Source of the DNA: an uncultured Prevotellaceae bacterium
Lineage (GTDB): Bacteria > Bacteroidota > Bacteroidia > Bacteroidales > Bacteroidaceae
Assembly (NCBI GenBank): GCA_900319225.1
Contig: ONNV01000003.1
Location: 1-64,000, forward strand
Direction of reading: 5' to 3'
DNA length: 64,000 nt
Shown here: piece after piece, positions 1 through 9,863 of the stretch
How the letters are laid out: every line of letters begins with the position of its first letter
How positions within the stretch are numbered: position 1 is the first letter of the stretch
Notes under the pieces: model-generated
Seen by the model: only the letters and a program-made list of their open reading frames with translations
Told to the model about the DNA's origin: nothing
Database searches by the model: none
Program-made: the position numbers and the translations under genes

Positions 1-65
1 TACTTGTCTGTATGAAATCTTTTCAATGTTCGTCTTTCTGTGCTGTTCCTTTCGGAAAGCGGATG

Positions 66-97
66 CAAAGGTAGAGGTTCTTGGGATTCCCACCAAA
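66..97 (-). promoter_or_regulatory. Bacteroidetes-type promoter pointing out of the window
   Basis: On the minus strand there is a -7 box TACCTTTG (66-73) and a -33 box TTTG (94-97), 20 bases apart. This matches the Bacteroidetes consensus. It would drive a minus-strand gene lying to the left of base 1, which is not visible here. Confidence 0.7.
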
Positions 98-179
98 CAT
101 TCTGAGGACTTTTTTCTTAGTTTTTTTGTTAATAAATATAACTTGCTGGTTTTGACGGGGATTAAAGTTGGCACATAAG

Positions 180-515
180 AGGCTCGACGCGTAGCGGCTC
201 GGGATTTTTGGACTTTTATGGCCCTTGGGGCCTTGAAAGCCGCTAACTGGAAACCGATTTTTGGATTAGGATCTTCTTACCTTTTTTTAGTTTGGGGCGG
301 CGACGCCCCAAACCCGCTGCATTCCATTCCATTTCATTCCATTCCGCTCTGCCGGCCTTCCAGGCCGGGTAAAACAACGCCCTCGCTAGCTTCGCTCGCG
401 AGGGTGTTGTTTTACTGAACTGCAACTGGGGACCGTGCTGGTGTGTGCAAGTGGAAACCTTGTGCGGATTAGGGACACGCACGGGGATACGCAGGTGCGA
501 TGGTATTGTTATATA
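180..515. repeat. Composite extragenic hairpin-repeat region A
   Basis: This non-coding stretch follows the ribosomal operon and shares several blocks with 32880-33305. Visible parts: a hairpin at 290-313 (GTTTGGGGCG / CGCCCCAAAC), tandem ATTCC pentamers at about 321-345, a GCCGGCCTtccAGGCCGG hairpin at about 351-368, a long hairpin at 369-415 with GTAAAAC/GTTTTAC ends, and a block beginning GGAAACCTTGTGCGGATTAGG at about 453 that ends in ACGCAGGTGCGATGGTATTG. The ORFs crossing it are composed of these repeats and do not look like genes. Confidence 0.75.
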
Positions 516-522
516 TAAAAAG

Positions 523-559
523 GAAAGAGGTGCAGCCCGGACGGGGTGCACCTCTTTTC
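523..559 (-). terminator. Terminator of the ribosomal protein operon
   Basis: A strong hairpin with GAAAGAGGTGCA paired to TGCACCTCTTTTC. On the minus strand it is followed by a T-rich run (CCTTTTTATATAT). It lies 16 bases beyond the rplQ stop codon, so it should end the long operon. Confidence 0.85.
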
Positions 560-575
560 TTTTCGCGTGAGAGAA

Positions 576-1070
576 TTACTCTGCAGCGGGAGCCTCAGCA
601 GCAGGAGCCTCCTGTACAGGAGCCTCAGCAGCGGGAGCAGCAGCCTTCTCAGCGGCGGGCTTACGTGAACGACGGGTCTTAGCGGCCTTCTTCACGGTCT
701 TAGCCATATTCTCATCATAATCAACGAACTCGATGAAAGCCATCTCTGTAGCATCGCTCTTACGGATACCCAGCTTGATGATACGCAGGTAGCCACCGGG
801 ACGATCTGCGATCTTCTGTGATATCTCCTTGAAGAGTTCTGTTACAGCCTCCTTGTTCTGGAGATAGCTGAACACTACGCGGCGTGAGTTTGTATCATCC
901 TTCTTGGCACGGTTGATGATAGGCTCAGCGTAAACGCGCAAAGCCTTAGCCTTGGCCAGTGTGGTCTCGATTCTCTTATGCATGATAAGAGAGATGGTCA
1001 TGTTGGCCAGCATTGAGCTCCTATGAGCGGCTTTACGGCTCAGATGATTGAATTTCTTAATATGTCTCAT
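576..1070 (-). CDS. rplQ: 50S ribosomal protein bL17
   Basis: bL17 sits near the exit of the peptide tunnel in the large subunit. The conserved N-terminal region ([17 protein letters not shown], then the [18 protein letters not shown] segment) is clear. The protein is 164 residues. After the folded part, at about residue 130, comes a basic stretch and then a low-complexity tail of Ala, Pro and Glu with repeated APAAE/EAPV units; such tails occur in Bacteroidetes bL17. It is the last gene of the operon, two bases after rpoA, and is followed by a terminator. Confidence 0.97.
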   Translation of the reverse strand: MRHIKKFNHLSRKAAHRSSMLANMTISLIMHKRIETTLAKAKALRVYAEPIINRAKKDDTNSRRVVFSYLQNKEAVTELFKEISQKIADRPGGYLRIIKLGIRKSDATEMAFIEFVDYDENMAKTVKKAAKTRRSRKPAAEKAAAPAAEAPVQEAPAAEAPAAE

Positions 1071-1072
1071 TG

Positions 1073-2065
1073 TTAGTCTTTGTCTAATTTATACCTTGAA
1101 ATATCGGTTCCAAATGAAAGATTCAAGCTTTCCAGCAGATCATCCAATTCAGTGAGAGACTTCTTACCAAAGTTGCGGAACTTAAGCAGGTCTGTCTTGT
1201 TGTACTGAACGAGATCGCCGAGAGTCTCAACATCGGCAGCCTTGAGGCAGTTGAGAGCACGTACTGACAGGTTCATATCAGCAAGCTTAGTCTTAAGCAG
1301 CTGACGCATGTGCAGTACCTCCTCATCAAATTCCTCATTACCGTCAAGATCAACATTCTCAATGGTAATCTTATCATCTGAGAAGAGCATGAAGTGGTAG
1401 ATAAGAATCTTAGCTGCCTCCTTCAGGGCATCCTTAGGATGAATAGAACCATCGGTTGTAATCTCGAGGACAAGCTTGTCATAGTCAGTCTTCTGCTCAA
1501 CGCGGTAAGGCTCAACAACATACTTGACGTTACGGATGGGGGTGTAGATTGAGTCGATAGGAATTGTGTTCACCTCAGTGCAGAACTCCTTGTTCTCATC
1601 GGCAGGAACGTAACCACGTCCCTTGTTGATGGAGATCTCAATCTGCATGGTAGCTTTTGAATCAAGATGGCAAATGACCAGTTCAGGATTTAACACTTCA
1701 AATCCGGTCAGACACTTACCAATATCACCGGCCTTGAACTCCTTGGTATTCTCGACCTTGATGCTGACTGTTTCGCTCTCATACTCTTCTACGATCTGCT
1801 TGAAACGCACCTGCTTGAGGTTAAGAATGATGTTTGTAACATCCTCCTTAACGCCGGGAATGGTAGCGAATTCATGCTCGACACCCTCTATCTTGATGGT
1901 ATTGATGGCAAAACCCTCAAGAGTAGAGAGAAGGATACGACGAAGAGCGTTTCCGATGGTGATTCCGAATCCGGGCTCCAAAGGACGGAACTCGAACTTG
2001 CCGAACTTGGAGTCGGCCTCCACCATTATAACCTTATCAGGTTTTTGAAATGCTAATATTGCCAT
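1073..2065 (-). CDS. rpoA: DNA-directed RNA polymerase alpha subunit
   Basis: Alpha forms the dimer on which the polymerase core assembles; its C-terminal domain contacts upstream DNA and activators. The 330-residue length is usual. The N-terminal domain (about 1-230) contains the conserved [17 protein letters not shown] segment. After an acidic linker the C-terminal domain (about 250-330) has the [16 protein letters not shown] and [12 protein letters not shown] helix-hairpin-helix motifs. The gene lies between rpsD and rplQ, the normal place, so polymerase and ribosome synthesis share transcription. Confidence 0.98.
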   Translation of the reverse strand: MAILAFQKPDKVIMVEADSKFGKFEFRPLEPGFGITIGNALRRILLSTLEGFAINTIKIEGVEHEFATIPGVKEDVTNIILNLKQVRFKQIVEEYESETVSIKVENTKEFKAGDIGKCLTGFEVLNPELVICHLDSKATMQIEISINKGRGYVPADENKEFCTEVNTIPIDSIYTPIRNVKYVVEPYRVEQKTDYDKLVLEITTDGSIHPKDALKEAAKILIYHFMLFSDDKITIENVDLDGNEEFDEEVLHMRQLLKTKLADMNLSVRALNCLKAADVETLGDLVQYNKTDLLKFRNFGKKSLTELDDLLESLNLSFGTDISRYKLDKD

Positions 2066-2080
2066 TTAACCTCTTATTTT

Positions 2081-2686
2081 TTATTTAGAATACAATTCAA
2101 CGATCAGCTGCTCCTTGATGTTCTCAGGAATATCCTCTCTTTCAGGTTTGTGGAGGAACTTGCCAGCCTTGGCCTGCTCATCCCACTCGATCCATGCATA
2201 CTTGGCGTGATTGAAACCAGCCAGAGAATCTGCAATTACTTCAAGAGACTTGGATCTCTCACGTACACCTACGATCTGACCGGGCTTAACCTGGTAAGAA
2301 GGGATGTTGAGAACCTTGCCGTCAACAGTGATGTGTCTGTGGCTTACCAGCTGACGTGCAGCAGCACGTGTTGAAGCAAGACCAAGACGGAATACTACGT
2401 TGTCAAGACGTGACTCAAGAGCCTGCAGCAGGTTTACACCGGTAATGCCGCTCTCACGAGATGCCTTGTCAAACATGTTACGGAACTGTTTCTCAAGAAC
2501 TCCATAGGTATATTTAGCCTTCTGCTTCTCAGCAAGCATGACACCATACTCAGAGGTCTTGCGGCGACGGCTGTTACCGTGCTGACCGGGAGCGTACTTT
2601 CTCTTCTCGAAAGCCTTGTCTGCTCCAAAAATTGCTTCGCCGAACTTACGGGCGATACGGGTTTTAGGTCCAGTATATCTAGCCAT
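2081..2686 (-). CDS. rpsD: 30S ribosomal protein uS4
   Basis: uS4 binds 16S rRNA early in small-subunit assembly and helps translational accuracy. It is 201 residues with the S4 RNA-binding fold around 90-150 ([29 protein letters not shown]). The N-terminal part lacks the four-cysteine zinc site found in some bacteria, having instead [14 protein letters not shown]. That zinc-free form is usual in Bacteroidetes. In E. coli uS4 is also an autogenous regulator; no control site is evident here. It lies between rpsK and rpoA. Confidence 0.97.
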   Translation of the reverse strand: MARYTGPKTRIARKFGEAIFGADKAFEKRKYAPGQHGNSRRRKTSEYGVMLAEKQKAKYTYGVLEKQFRNMFDKASRESGITGVNLLQALESRLDNVVFRLGLASTRAAARQLVSHRHITVDGKVLNIPSYQVKPGQIVGVRERSKSLEVIADSLAGFNHAKYAWIEWDEQAKAGKFLHKPEREDIPENIKEQLIVELYSK

Positions 2687-2704
2687 AATCTTCTCGTTTT
2701 AAAA

Positions 2705-3094
2705 TTAAACTCTTCTTCTCTTCGGCGGACGGCAACCGTTATGCGGCAGCGGAGTCACGTCAATGATCTCGATAACTTCAATACCGGCACCATGCACGGC
2801 ACGGATGGCTGATTCACGACCATTTCCCGGGCCTTTAACATATGCCTTAACCTTTCTCAGGCCAAGGTCGTAAGCTACCTTTGAGCAATCCTCTGCTGCC
2901 ATCTGTGCTGCATACGGAGTGTTCTTCTTGGAACCACGGAAACCCATCTTGCCTGCTGATGACCAGGAGATAACCTGACCCTCACTGTTAGCAAGAGTAA
3001 CAATGATGTTGTTGAAGGATGAATGTACGTGCAACTGTCCCATTGCATCTACCTTCACATTTCTCTTCTTAGCTGCAACTGTTTTCTTTGCCAT
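2705..3094 (-). CDS. rpsK: 30S ribosomal protein uS11
   Basis: uS11 lies on the platform of the small subunit and contacts mRNA near the exit site. The 129-residue product has a short basic N-terminal extension ([19 protein letters not shown]) and the conserved [28 protein letters not shown] and [18 protein letters not shown] segments. It is eight bases beyond rpsM and 18 before rpsD in the operon direction. Confidence 0.97.
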   Translation of the reverse strand: MAKKTVAAKKRNVKVDAMGQLHVHSSFNNIIVTLANSEGQVISWSSAGKMGFRGSKKNTPYAAQMAAEDCSKVAYDLGLRKVKAYVKGPGNGRESAIRAVHGAGIEVIEIIDVTPLPHNGCRPPKRRRV

Positions 3095-3101
3095 AGTTCA
3101 A

Positions 3102-3482
3102 TTATTTAGTAGCCTTTTTCTTATTAGCAACAGTCTTCTTGCGACCCTTACGTGTACGTGCATTGTTCTTAGTGCTCTGACCACGTACAGGAAGTCCGAT
3201 ACGGTGACGGATACCACGATAACAACCAATATCCATCAGACGCTTAATGTTGAGCTGAACCTCACTGCGGAGGTCGCCCTCTACCTTATACTCTGCACCG
3301 ATAACCTCACGGATGCGGGCTGCCATATCGTCAGTCCAATCCTGGGCCTTGATGTCTTTATCCACACCAGCCTTAGCCAAAATCTTGACTGCGCTGCTGC
3401 GACCAATACCAAAAATGTAGGTTAACGCGATTTCACCCCTTTTGTTCTGCGGGATGTCAACGCCTGCGATTCTTATTGCCAT
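3102..3482 (-). CDS. rpsM: 30S ribosomal protein uS13
   Basis: uS13 is in the head of the small subunit and forms bridges to the large subunit; its tail reaches the P-site tRNA. The 126-residue product starts with [20 protein letters not shown], has the helix-hairpin-helix region around [16 protein letters not shown], and ends in the basic tRNA-contacting tail with [17 protein letters not shown]. It follows rpmJ in the operon. Confidence 0.97.
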   Translation of the reverse strand: MAIRIAGVDIPQNKRGEIALTYIFGIGRSSAVKILAKAGVDKDIKAQDWTDDMAARIREVIGAEYKVEGDLRSEVQLNIKRLMDIGCYRGIRHRIGLPVRGQSTKNNARTRKGRKKTVANKKKATK

Positions 3483-3508
3483 ATATTAATTTGTTTGTTT
3501 ACTCGAAT

Positions 3509-3625
3509 TTATCCCTGACGCAGTTTCATCTTGGGATTCTTCTTATTGATTAAATACAGACGTCCCTTGCGACGTACGATCTTGCAGTCGGCTGAACGTT
3601 TCTTCAATGAAACTCTAACTTTCAT
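3509..3625 (-). CDS. rpmJ: 50S ribosomal protein bL36, zinc-free form
   Basis: A 38-residue gene between infA and rpsM, its usual place. It starts [19 protein letters not shown] and ends [12 protein letters not shown]. bL36 of the zinc-binding type carries three Cys and one His; here only C14 remains, the other positions being S11, N27 and M33. This is the C-minus form that is normal in Bacteroidetes and probably folds without zinc. The start is the ATG at 3625; the stop is TAA at 3509-3511. Confidence 0.95.
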   Translation of the reverse strand: MKVRVSLKKRSADCKIVRRKGRLYLINKKNPKMKLRQG

Positions 3626-3636
3626 ATTCTATTGTT

Positions 3637-3855
3637 TTATTTGTACCTGAATACTATCCTACCCTTGGTAAGGTCATACGGAGACATCTCCACCTTAACC
3701 TTATCACCAGGAAGGATCTTGATAAAATGCATTCTCATCTTACCGGAAATATGACCGGTAATCTCGTGTCCGTTCTCCAGCTGGATGCGGAACATTGCGT
3801 TGGACAATGCCTCAACTATTGTTCCGTCCTGTTCTATTGCGGATTGTTTTGCCAT
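3637..3855 (-). CDS. infA: Translation initiation factor IF-1
   Basis: IF-1 blocks the ribosomal A site during initiation and assists IF-2 and IF-3. The 72-residue product is a single OB (S1-like) fold and has the full family pattern: [20 protein letters not shown], a central [19 protein letters not shown] and the ending [13 protein letters not shown]. It starts one base after the map stop codon and is followed by rpmJ. Confidence 0.97.
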   Translation of the reverse strand: MAKQSAIEQDGTIVEALSNAMFRIQLENGHEITGHISGKMRMHFIKILPGDKVKVEMSPYDLTKGRIVFRYK

Positions 3856-3856
3856 A

Positions 3857-4654
3857 TTAAAACTCCTTATCTCCTAAAACTTCTGCAATATAGTCAAATG
3901 TGGAGAGTATCTCAGCCTTACCATTGCAGATGGCGATGGTGTGCTCAAAATGAGCAGCAGGCTTATGGTCGCGGGTGCGTACACTCCAACCGTCATTCTC
4001 CATATAAACCCTTCTGTCACCCAATGTGATCATAGGCTCGATTGCGATACACATACCCTTCTTGAGCTGGGTACCGTAACCGCGACGACCGTAATTGGGA
4101 ACGCAGGGATCCTCATGCATCTCACGACCTATGCCATGACCGACAAACTCACGAACTACGCCATATCCATGGCTCTCGCAGTGAGACTGTACGGCAAAAC
4201 CTATGTCACCGAGACGCTTACCGGCTACAGCCTGTTCTATACCAAGATAGAGAGACTCCTTAGTGACCTTGAGCAATTCCCTTACCTTAGGATCTATCTC
4301 ACCTACTGCAAAAGTGTATGCTGAATCACCATTGAAACCGTTGAGGAGTGTTCCACAGTCAACCGAAACGATGTCACCCTCTTTCAAGGGTTCATCGTTC
4401 GGAATTCCGTGTACAACCATCTCATTGACCGATGTGCAGAGAGCTGCCGGGAAAGGAACATCATCCTGGTTGGGATAACCCTTGAAAGTAGGTTCTGCTC
4501 CGTTATCGCGGATGAATTCCTCAGCGACACGCGTCAGCTCATTGGTGGTCACACCAGGCTTGATAAGCTTGGCAACTTCACCAAGAGTTTTGCCGACCAG
4601 TTGGTTAGCGGCCCGCATCAACGCAATCTCTTCGTCAGTCTTAAGAAATATCAT
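3857..4654 (-). CDS. map: Type I methionine aminopeptidase
   Basis: Removes the initiator methionine from new proteins when the second residue is small. The 265-residue protein has the pita-bread fold with the expected metal ligands: two Asp in [19 protein letters not shown], His in [12 protein letters not shown], and two Glu in AIEPMITLG and FEHTIAI. It has no N-terminal zinc-finger extension, so it is the short bacterial form. It sits between secY and infA, the conserved Bacteroidetes order, which couples maturation to ribosome and translocon synthesis. Confidence 0.97.
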   Translation of the reverse strand: MIFLKTDEEIALMRAANQLVGKTLGEVAKLIKPGVTTNELTRVAEEFIRDNGAEPTFKGYPNQDDVPFPAALCTSVNEMVVHGIPNDEPLKEGDIVSVDCGTLLNGFNGDSAYTFAVGEIDPKVRELLKVTKESLYLGIEQAVAGKRLGDIGFAVQSHCESHGYGVVREFVGHGIGREMHEDPCVPNYGRRGYGTQLKKGMCIAIEPMITLGDRRVYMENDGWSVRTRDHKPAAHFEHTIAICNGKAEILSTFDYIAEVLGDKEF

Positions 4655-4664
4655 TTCAATACAA

Positions 4665-6065
4665 TCAATAAGCGTTCAATCCTGAGCGACCCTTGATGCG
4701 TCCGGTCTTGAGAAGACCGTCATAGTGACGCATGAGAAGGTGGCTCTCAATCTGCTGAAGTGTGTCGAGAACGACACCGACAAGAATGATGAGCGATGTA
4801 CCTCCAAAGAACTGTGCAAATGCCTGGTTAACGCCGAAAAGACGTGCAAAAGCAGGCATAACAGCTACGAGTGTGAGGAACAGGGCTCCAGGCCAAGTAA
4901 TGCGTGACATCACAGTGTCAATGTAATCAGCGGTGGGTTTACCGGGCTTGACACCGGGAATGAAACCGTTGTTACGCTTCAGATCATCAGCCATCTGCTG
5001 CGGGTTAACCGTAACAGCTGTATAGAAGATTGTGAAGACAATGATCAGCACTGCATAAATGACATTGTACACCCAACCGTCTGTATCCATCAGCTTGAAG
5101 GCAAAACCTGACTGAGTACCTGTACCATAAATGGCGATAGGAATAAACATCAGAGCCTGAGCAAAGATGATAGGCATTACGTTTGCAGCATTAACCTTAA
5201 GGGGTATATACTGACGGGCACCTCCAATCTGACGACCGCCCTCGATACGCTTTGCATACTGTACAGGAACCTTACGTACACCCTGAACAAGCATGATTGT
5301 ACCGGCAGTAGCCAGAAGAAGTACAACAATCTCAAAGAGGAACATGACAAGACCACCACCTGTTGCACCGAGAGCATTGATACGGGAAACGAATTCCTGC
5401 ATGAATGCAGACGGGAAACGAGCTATGATACCTACCATGATGATGAAAGATACACCGTTTCCGATACCCTTGTCGGTGATACGCTCACCCAACCAAAGGA
5501 TGAAGGAGCTACCGGCAGCAAGGATAATGGTTGATGTTACCCAGAACCATCCCCACTCTACAGGAATAACATCCGGACCGACCTGCTGTCTGAGGTTAAG
5601 CAGATAAGACGGACCCTGAAGAACAAGGATAAACAGTGTCAGATAACGGGTATACTGATTGATTTTCATTCGGCCGCTCTCACCCTCTTTCTGAAGCTTC
5701 TGGAAACTGGGAACTGCTATGGTGAGCAGCTGCAGTACGATAGAAGCTGAGATGTAAGGCATGATTCCCAATGCAAAGATAGAAGCATTGGAGAAAGCAC
5801 CTCCTGAGAACATATCCAGCAGAGAAAGCAGACCTGACTCAGTCTGCTGCTGCAGGCCTTTCAGCATATCTGCATCAATACCGGGCAACAGGATGTGTGA
5901 TCCCAAACGGTATACTGCGATAAACAGTACCGTTGTGAGAAGACGCTTCCTGAGGTCCTCAATCTTTGAGATGTTCTTGAGTGTCTCCCAGTTCTTAACG
6001 ACAACGTAGACAATCAGTGCAACAACCGCAAAGATTACTATGTATTTGAGAACATCTGCGCCCAT
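4665..6065 (-). CDS. secY: Preprotein translocase SecY with an extra N-terminal hydrophobic segment
   Basis: SecY forms the protein-conducting channel of the inner membrane. Family marks are clear: RLGSHILLPGID near transmembrane 1, the plug-region LLDMFSGGAFSNASIFALGIMPYISASIVLQLL, GESGRMKINQYTRYLT, and ADDLKRNNGFIPGVKPGKPT. At 466 residues it is about 20 longer than I expect for Bacteroidetes SecY. The excess is N-terminal: residues about 7-25 (KYIVIFAVVALIVYVVV) form a hydrophobic helix before the usual NWETLKNISKIEDLRKR start. No ATG or GTG codon inside would remove it, and the ATG at 6065 lies five bases after the rplO stop. Confidence 0.95.
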   Translation of the reverse strand: MGADVLKYIVIFAVVALIVYVVVKNWETLKNISKIEDLRKRLLTTVLFIAVYRLGSHILLPGIDADMLKGLQQQTESGLLSLLDMFSGGAFSNASIFALGIMPYISASIVLQLLTIAVPSFQKLQKEGESGRMKINQYTRYLTLFILVLQGPSYLLNLRQQVGPDVIPVEWGWFWVTSTIILAAGSSFILWLGERITDKGIGNGVSFIIMVGIIARFPSAFMQEFVSRINALGATGGGLVMFLFEIVVLLLATAGTIMLVQGVRKVPVQYAKRIEGGRQIGGARQYIPLKVNAANVMPIIFAQALMFIPIAIYGTGTQSGFAFKLMDTDGWVYNVIYAVLIIVFTIFYTAVTVNPQQMADDLKRNNGFIPGVKPGKPTADYIDTVMSRITWPGALFLTLVAVMPAFARLFGVNQAFAQFFGGTSLIILVGVVLDTLQQIESHLLMRHYDGLLKTGRIKGRSGLNAY

Positions 6066-6070
6066 TTCTC

Positions 6071-6517
6071 TTAGAGTTTGATAACTGTTCCACCTACGGC
6101 CTCAATGGCAGCGGTAGCACTCTTTGAGAATGCGTGAGCCTCAACATCAACCTTTTTGGTGAGCTGGCCGTTACCCAGGATCTTGACAAGCTGCTTTGAA
6201 GAAACGAAACCGGCAGCAATCAGGTCTGCAACGGCAACCTTCTCAAGGTTGTTCTTCTCAGCCAGTGTCTGGATGATATCCAGGTTGATAGCCTTATACT
6301 CTACATGGTTGATGTTCTTGAATCCGAACTTAGGAACAAGACGCTGAAGAGGCATCTGACCACCTTCAAAACCAATTTTTCTAGCATAACCGGAACGAGA
6401 CTTAGCACCCTTGCTACCACGGGTAGAAGTACCGCCCAGACCTGAACCAGGTCCACGGCCGATTCTCTTACGTGACTGGGTTGAGCCCTCTGCCGGTTTC
6501 AATGTATTTAACTTCAT
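6071..6517 (-). CDS. rplO: 50S ribosomal protein uL15
   Basis: uL15 is a late-assembly large-subunit protein. The 148-residue product starts MKLNTLKPAEGSTQSRKRIG, has the glycine-rich RGPGSGLGGTSTRGSKGAKSRSG region that threads into 23S rRNA, then the RLVPKFGFKN segment and a globular C-terminal half ending AVGGTVIKL. It lies between rpmD and secY. Confidence 0.97.
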   Translation of the reverse strand: MKLNTLKPAEGSTQSRKRIGRGPGSGLGGTSTRGSKGAKSRSGYARKIGFEGGQMPLQRLVPKFGFKNINHVEYKAINLDIIQTLAEKNNLEKVAVADLIAAGFVSSKQLVKILGNGQLTKKVDVEAHAFSKSATAAIEAVGGTVIKL

Positions 6518-6533
6518 AGTTCTCTGACTTTAA

Positions 6534-6710
6534 TTATTTAATTACGGTTACCAGGTGATTCACCTTGTTGATCATACCTCTGATTGAAGCATTGTCCTCG
6601 AGTTCAACAACATTGTTGAGCTTACGAAGTCCCAGTGCATCGAGAGTTCTTCTCTGATCTACGGGAGCACCAATACGACTCTTGGTCTGTTTGATCTTGA
6701 TTGTTGCCAT
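6534..6710 (-). CDS. rpmD: 50S ribosomal protein uL30
   Basis: A 58-residue large-subunit protein. The ATG at 6710 gives the family start [16 protein letters not shown]; an upstream in-frame start would add 16 residues overlapping the end of rpsE and unlike the family. The [20 protein letters not shown] segment is diagnostic. It lies 13 bases beyond rpsE. Confidence 0.95.
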   Translation of the reverse strand: MATIKIKQTKSRIGAPVDQRRTLDALGLRKLNNVVELEDNASIRGMINKVNHLVTVIK

Positions 6711-6723
6711 ATCTGTAACCTCC

Positions 6724-7233
6724 TTATCCATTAAATACCTTACTAACACTGATTCCACGGTTCTGAGCTACAGTCTTGGCATCACGCATCTCTGAGAGAG
6801 CCTTAAGGGTAGCCTTAACCAGATTGTGGGGGTTGGATGAGCCCTTAGACTTAGCCAACACGTCAGTAATACCAACACTCTCAAGAACGGCACGCATAGC
6901 ACCACCTGCTACTACTCCGGTACCGGGAGCAGCGGGCTTCATGAATACCTCAGCACCACCGTAACGAGCGGTCTGATCGTGAGGAATAGTGCCCTTGAGT
7001 ACCGGAACCTTGATGAGTTCCTTCTTGGCAGCCTCAACGCCCTTAGCGATAGCTGCGGTAACCTCGCTGGCCTTACCCAGACCAAGACCGATGATACCGT
7101 TGCCGTCACCTACTACTACGATAGCGGCGAAACTGAATGTACGACCACCCTTTGTAACCTTAGTTACGCGGTTGATAGCAACGAGCCTGTCTTTCAGCTC
7201 GACATCGTTTGTAACCTTAACTTTATTTGTCAT
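6724..7233 (-). CDS. rpsE: 30S ribosomal protein uS5
   Basis: uS5 lines the mRNA entry channel and affects decoding accuracy. It is 169 residues: an N-terminal double-stranded RNA-binding-like domain ([25 protein letters not shown]) and a C-terminal ribosomal domain ([34 protein letters not shown]). Both are complete. It is the usual neighbour of rplR and rpmD. Confidence 0.97.
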   Translation of the reverse strand: MTNKVKVTNDVELKDRLVAINRVTKVTKGGRTFSFAAIVVVGDGNGIIGLGLGKASEVTAAIAKGVEAAKKELIKVPVLKGTIPHDQTARYGGAEVFMKPAAPGTGVVAGGAMRAVLESVGITDVLAKSKGSSNPHNLVKATLKALSEMRDAKTVAQNRGISVSKVFNG

Positions 7234-7245
7234 AGCAATCGTAGT

Positions 7246-7587
7246 TTAAAATGTGAGACCGCTCTTACGTGCGGCATCTGCCAATTCCTTAACTCTACCA
7301 TGGTACAGGAAACCGTTACGGTCAAATACGACTGTGGTGATACCTGCCTCCTTGGCATTCTTTGCAATAAGCTCACCTACCTTGGCAGCCTGCTCCTTAC
7401 CTGACATCTTCTCCATGCCAAGTGATGAAGCTGCAGCCAGAGTCTTGCCGGCCAGATCATCAATGATCTGAACGTAAATCTGCTTGTTGCTTCTGAAAAC
7501 GCTCATGCGCGGACGCTCAGCTGTACCTGAAATCTTGTTGCGAACGCGGAACTTGATCTTATTTCGTCTTTCTGTTTTTGCTGACAT
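7246..7587 (-). CDS. rplR: 50S ribosomal protein uL18
   Basis: uL18 binds 5S rRNA and, with uL5, joins it to the large subunit. The 113-residue product shows [21 protein letters not shown] near the N-terminus and ends [26 protein letters not shown], both typical. The start at 7587 follows rplF after about 20 bases. Confidence 0.97.
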   Translation of the reverse strand: MSAKTERRNKIKFRVRNKISGTAERPRMSVFRSNKQIYVQIIDDLAGKTLAAASSLGMEKMSGKEQAAKVGELIAKNAKEAGITTVVFDRNGFLYHGRVKELADAARKSGLTF

Positions 7588-7608
7588 AATCTTACTTCTT
7601 TAAAAGTT

Positions 7609-8178
7609 TTACTTGGCAGCGGCTGACTTACCCGACTTACGACGGAGTACCTCATCCACAAACTTAATACCCTTACCCTTGTAAGGCTCAGGCTTACGGA
7701 AAGAACGAATCTTGGCACATACCTGACCCAGAAGCTGTTTGTCGCAGCATTCCAGAGTGATGAGCGGGTTCTTGTTTCTCTCTGACTTGGTCTCAACCTT
7801 TATCTCTGCGGGCAGAACCAATACTATTGAGTGAGAGTGCAGAAGCTCGAAGGTGATGACGTTACCCTGGTTTGATACACGGTAACCTACACCGACAACC
7901 TCCATCTCTTTCTTATAACCTTCAGATACACCAACAACCATGTTGTTTACCAGAGCGCGATACAGGCCGTGGAAGGCATGACGCTGCTTAGGATTGTCCT
8001 GAAGCATATCGGGATTCTCCTCAAGAGTGATAACCCCGTTCTCGATTGACACTTTGATAGAAGGATCAATGCTCTGTGACAGTGAACCCTTGGGGCCCTT
8101 CACTGCAACCACGCCATCCTGAAAGGTGACAGTAACACCGGCAGGAATATGAATAGGTAATTTTCCGATTCTTGACAT
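7609..8178 (-). CDS. rplF: 50S ribosomal protein uL6
   Basis: uL6 lies near the factor-binding site of the large subunit and has two similar domains that bind 23S rRNA. The 189-residue product begins MSRIGKLPIHIPAGVTV, contains VGVGYRVSNQGNVITF between the two domains, and has the C-terminal IRSFRKPEPYKGKGIKF signature. It lies between rpsH and rplR. Confidence 0.97.
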   Translation of the reverse strand: MSRIGKLPIHIPAGVTVTFQDGVVAVKGPKGSLSQSIDPSIKVSIENGVITLEENPDMLQDNPKQRHAFHGLYRALVNNMVVGVSEGYKKEMEVVGVGYRVSNQGNVITFELLHSHSIVLVLPAEIKVETKSERNKNPLITLECCDKQLLGQVCAKIRSFRKPEPYKGKGIKFVDEVLRRKSGKSAAAK

Positions 8179-8194
8179 AGCTTTTCTCCTTCAA

Positions 8195-8590
8195 TTAATA
8201 GACGTAGCAAAGTACCTCACCGCCGATCTTGAGCTGTGAAGCCTCCTTGTCTGTCATAACACCTTTTGATGTGGATATAATAGCTATACCCAGACCATTG
8301 ATAACTCTCGGCATTTCACGATAACCGGTGTACTGACGCAGACCGGGAGAAGAAATTCTCACCAGTTTCTTGATTGCGTTGCACTTGTTTACCGGGTCGT
8401 ATTTCAGAGCAACCTTGATAGTGCCCTGAGGTCCATCCTCAACGAACTTGTAGTTCAGGATGTAACCCTTCTCAAAAAGAATCTTTGTGATGTCTTTTTT
8501 GAGATTTGAGGCGGGTATCTCTACCACCTTGTGCTTTGCCTGGATGGCATTGCGAAGCCTCGTCAGATAATCTGCAATAGGATCTGTCAT
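8195..8590 (-). CDS. rpsH: 30S ribosomal protein uS8
   Basis: uS8 binds the central domain of 16S rRNA and is a key early assembly protein. The start taken is the ATG at 8590, giving MTDPIADYLTRLRNAIQAKH, the family start; an upstream in-frame codon would add 12 unrelated residues. The resulting 131 residues are the usual length. The C-terminal part has VINGLGIAIISTSKGVMTDKEA. A gap of 68 bases without a gene precedes it. Confidence 0.95.
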   Translation of the reverse strand: MTDPIADYLTRLRNAIQAKHKVVEIPASNLKKDITKILFEKGYILNYKFVEDGPQGTIKVALKYDPVNKCNAIKKLVRISSPGLRQYTGYREMPRVINGLGIAIISTSKGVMTDKEASQLKIGGEVLCYVY

Positions 8591-8658
8591 AAAATTGTTT
8601 TTAAATTGATCAGGACTCCCTGACAATATTTAATTAACACTCACTAGCTTATTAATAA

Positions 8659-8958
8659 TTACCAGCTTGCCTTACGTACGCCCGGGATCAGACCCTGAGA
8701 TGCCATCTCACGGAACTGGATACGGGAAAGACCGAACATGCGGATGTAACCTTTGGGACGTCCGGTCAGTTTGCAACGGTTGTGCTGACGGATAGGATTT
8801 GCGTTGTAGGGCAGATCCTGGAGCTTCTGAGCAGCCTCATAAGCAGCCTCGGGCTCACCCTTACGAACGATCTCCTTGAGAGCAGCACGCTTGTTTGCGT
8901 ACTTGGCAGCCATCTTGGCGCGCTTAACCTCGCGGGCCTTCATTGATTCTTTTGCCAT
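8659..8958 (-). CDS. rpsN: 30S ribosomal protein uS14, zinc-free form
   Basis: uS14 is in the head of the small subunit and is needed for late assembly. This is the long form (99 residues) without the CxxC zinc pairs; only one Cys remains in [18 protein letters not shown]. It ends [11 protein letters not shown], as the family does. With bL36 and uS4 it makes the set of ribosomal proteins in this window that are often zinc-bound elsewhere but are zinc-free here. Confidence 0.97.
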   Translation of the reverse strand: MAKESMKAREVKRAKMAAKYANKRAALKEIVRKGEPEAAYEAAQKLQDLPYNANPIRQHNRCKLTGRPKGYIRMFGLSRIQFREMASQGLIPGVRKASW

Positions 8959-8969
8959 ATCTCTATTAT

Positions 8970-9524
8970 TTATTTTTCATTCTTGAACGGCAGACCGAAC
9001 TCCTTAAGCAGAGCGTAACCCTCCTCATCAGTCTTGGCTGATGTTACGAAGGTGATGTTCATACCAAGGATGTGTGATATGCTGTCGATGTTGATCTCGG
9101 GGAAGATAATCTGCTCCTGGATACCCAGTGAGTAGTTACCCATGCCGTCAAACTTACTCTCGATACCCTTGAAGTCACGGATACGGGGCAGAGCCACGCG
9201 GATGAGACGCTCAAGGAACTCATACATACGCTCACGACGGAGAGTTACCATAACGCCGATAGGCATTTTCTTACGCAGCTTGAAGTTTGCGATATCCTTC
9301 TTTGATACGGTAGCTACAGCCTTCTGACCAGTAATGGTGGTGAGCTCATTGATAGCGGTATCGATAATCTTCTTGTCAGCGATGGCAAGCTTACCCATAC
9401 CCTGATTGATCACGATCTTCTTCAGGACAGGAACCTGCATTGAAGAAGTATAGTGGAATTTCTCCTTAAGTGCCGGAGCGATACGCTCGGCATACTCTTT
9501 CTTAAGATTTGCAGTAGTGCTCAT
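8970..9524 (-). CDS. rplE: 50S ribosomal protein uL5
   Basis: uL5 binds 5S rRNA and contacts the P-site tRNA and the head of the small subunit. The 184-residue product has [17 protein letters not shown], the [24 protein letters not shown] segment and the [18 protein letters not shown] region typical of the family. Its start overlaps the rplX stop codon by one base (TAATG), which suggests translational coupling. Confidence 0.97.
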   Translation of the reverse strand: MSTTANLKKEYAERIAPALKEKFHYTSSMQVPVLKKIVINQGMGKLAIADKKIIDTAINELTTITGQKAVATVSKKDIANFKLRKKMPIGVMVTLRRERMYEFLERLIRVALPRIRDFKGIESKFDGMGNYSLGIQEQIIFPEINIDSISHILGMNITFVTSAKTDEEGYALLKEFGLPFKNEK

Positions 9525-9844
9525 TACTTGATCTCCTCTCCTGATTTCTTGGAATAACGTACTGTCTTACCCTCAGCGTCTTTCTTACGGCCGATACGAG
9601 CAGGAGCTCCGGTCTTGGGATCAACGGGATTGAGGTTTGAAATGTGGATAGGCGCCTCCTGCTTGATGATACCACCCTGAGGATTCTTGGCGCTGGGCTT
9701 GGTGTGCTTGGAGACGAAATTCACGCCTTCAACAATAGCCCTCTGTTCCTTAACGAGCACCTTGAGAACCTTACCGGTCTTGCCTTTATCCTCGCCGGCA
9801 TTGACGAAGACGGTGTCGTTCTTTTTAATATGTAATTTACTCAT
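9524..9844 (-). CDS. rplX: 50S ribosomal protein uL24
   Basis: uL24 starts assembly of the large subunit and lies at the tunnel exit. The 106-residue product has the KOW motif in [20 protein letters not shown], then [20 protein letters not shown] and the ending with [20 protein letters not shown]. It is coupled to rplE by a shared base. Confidence 0.97.
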   Translation of the reverse strand: MSKLHIKKNDTVFVNAGEDKGKTGKVLKVLVKEQRAIVEGVNFVSKHTKPSAKNPQGGIIKQEAPIHISNLNPVDPKTGAPARIGRKKDAEGKTVRYSKKSGEEIK

Positions 9845-9863
9845 TACTCTTTACTTTTTTTGA

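Noticed and set aside
218-682. Open frames of 60-100 codons on both strands downstream of rplQ
   Set aside because: They consist of hairpin and pentamer repeats or the terminator and overlap rplQ; no family-like sequence and no ribosome site.
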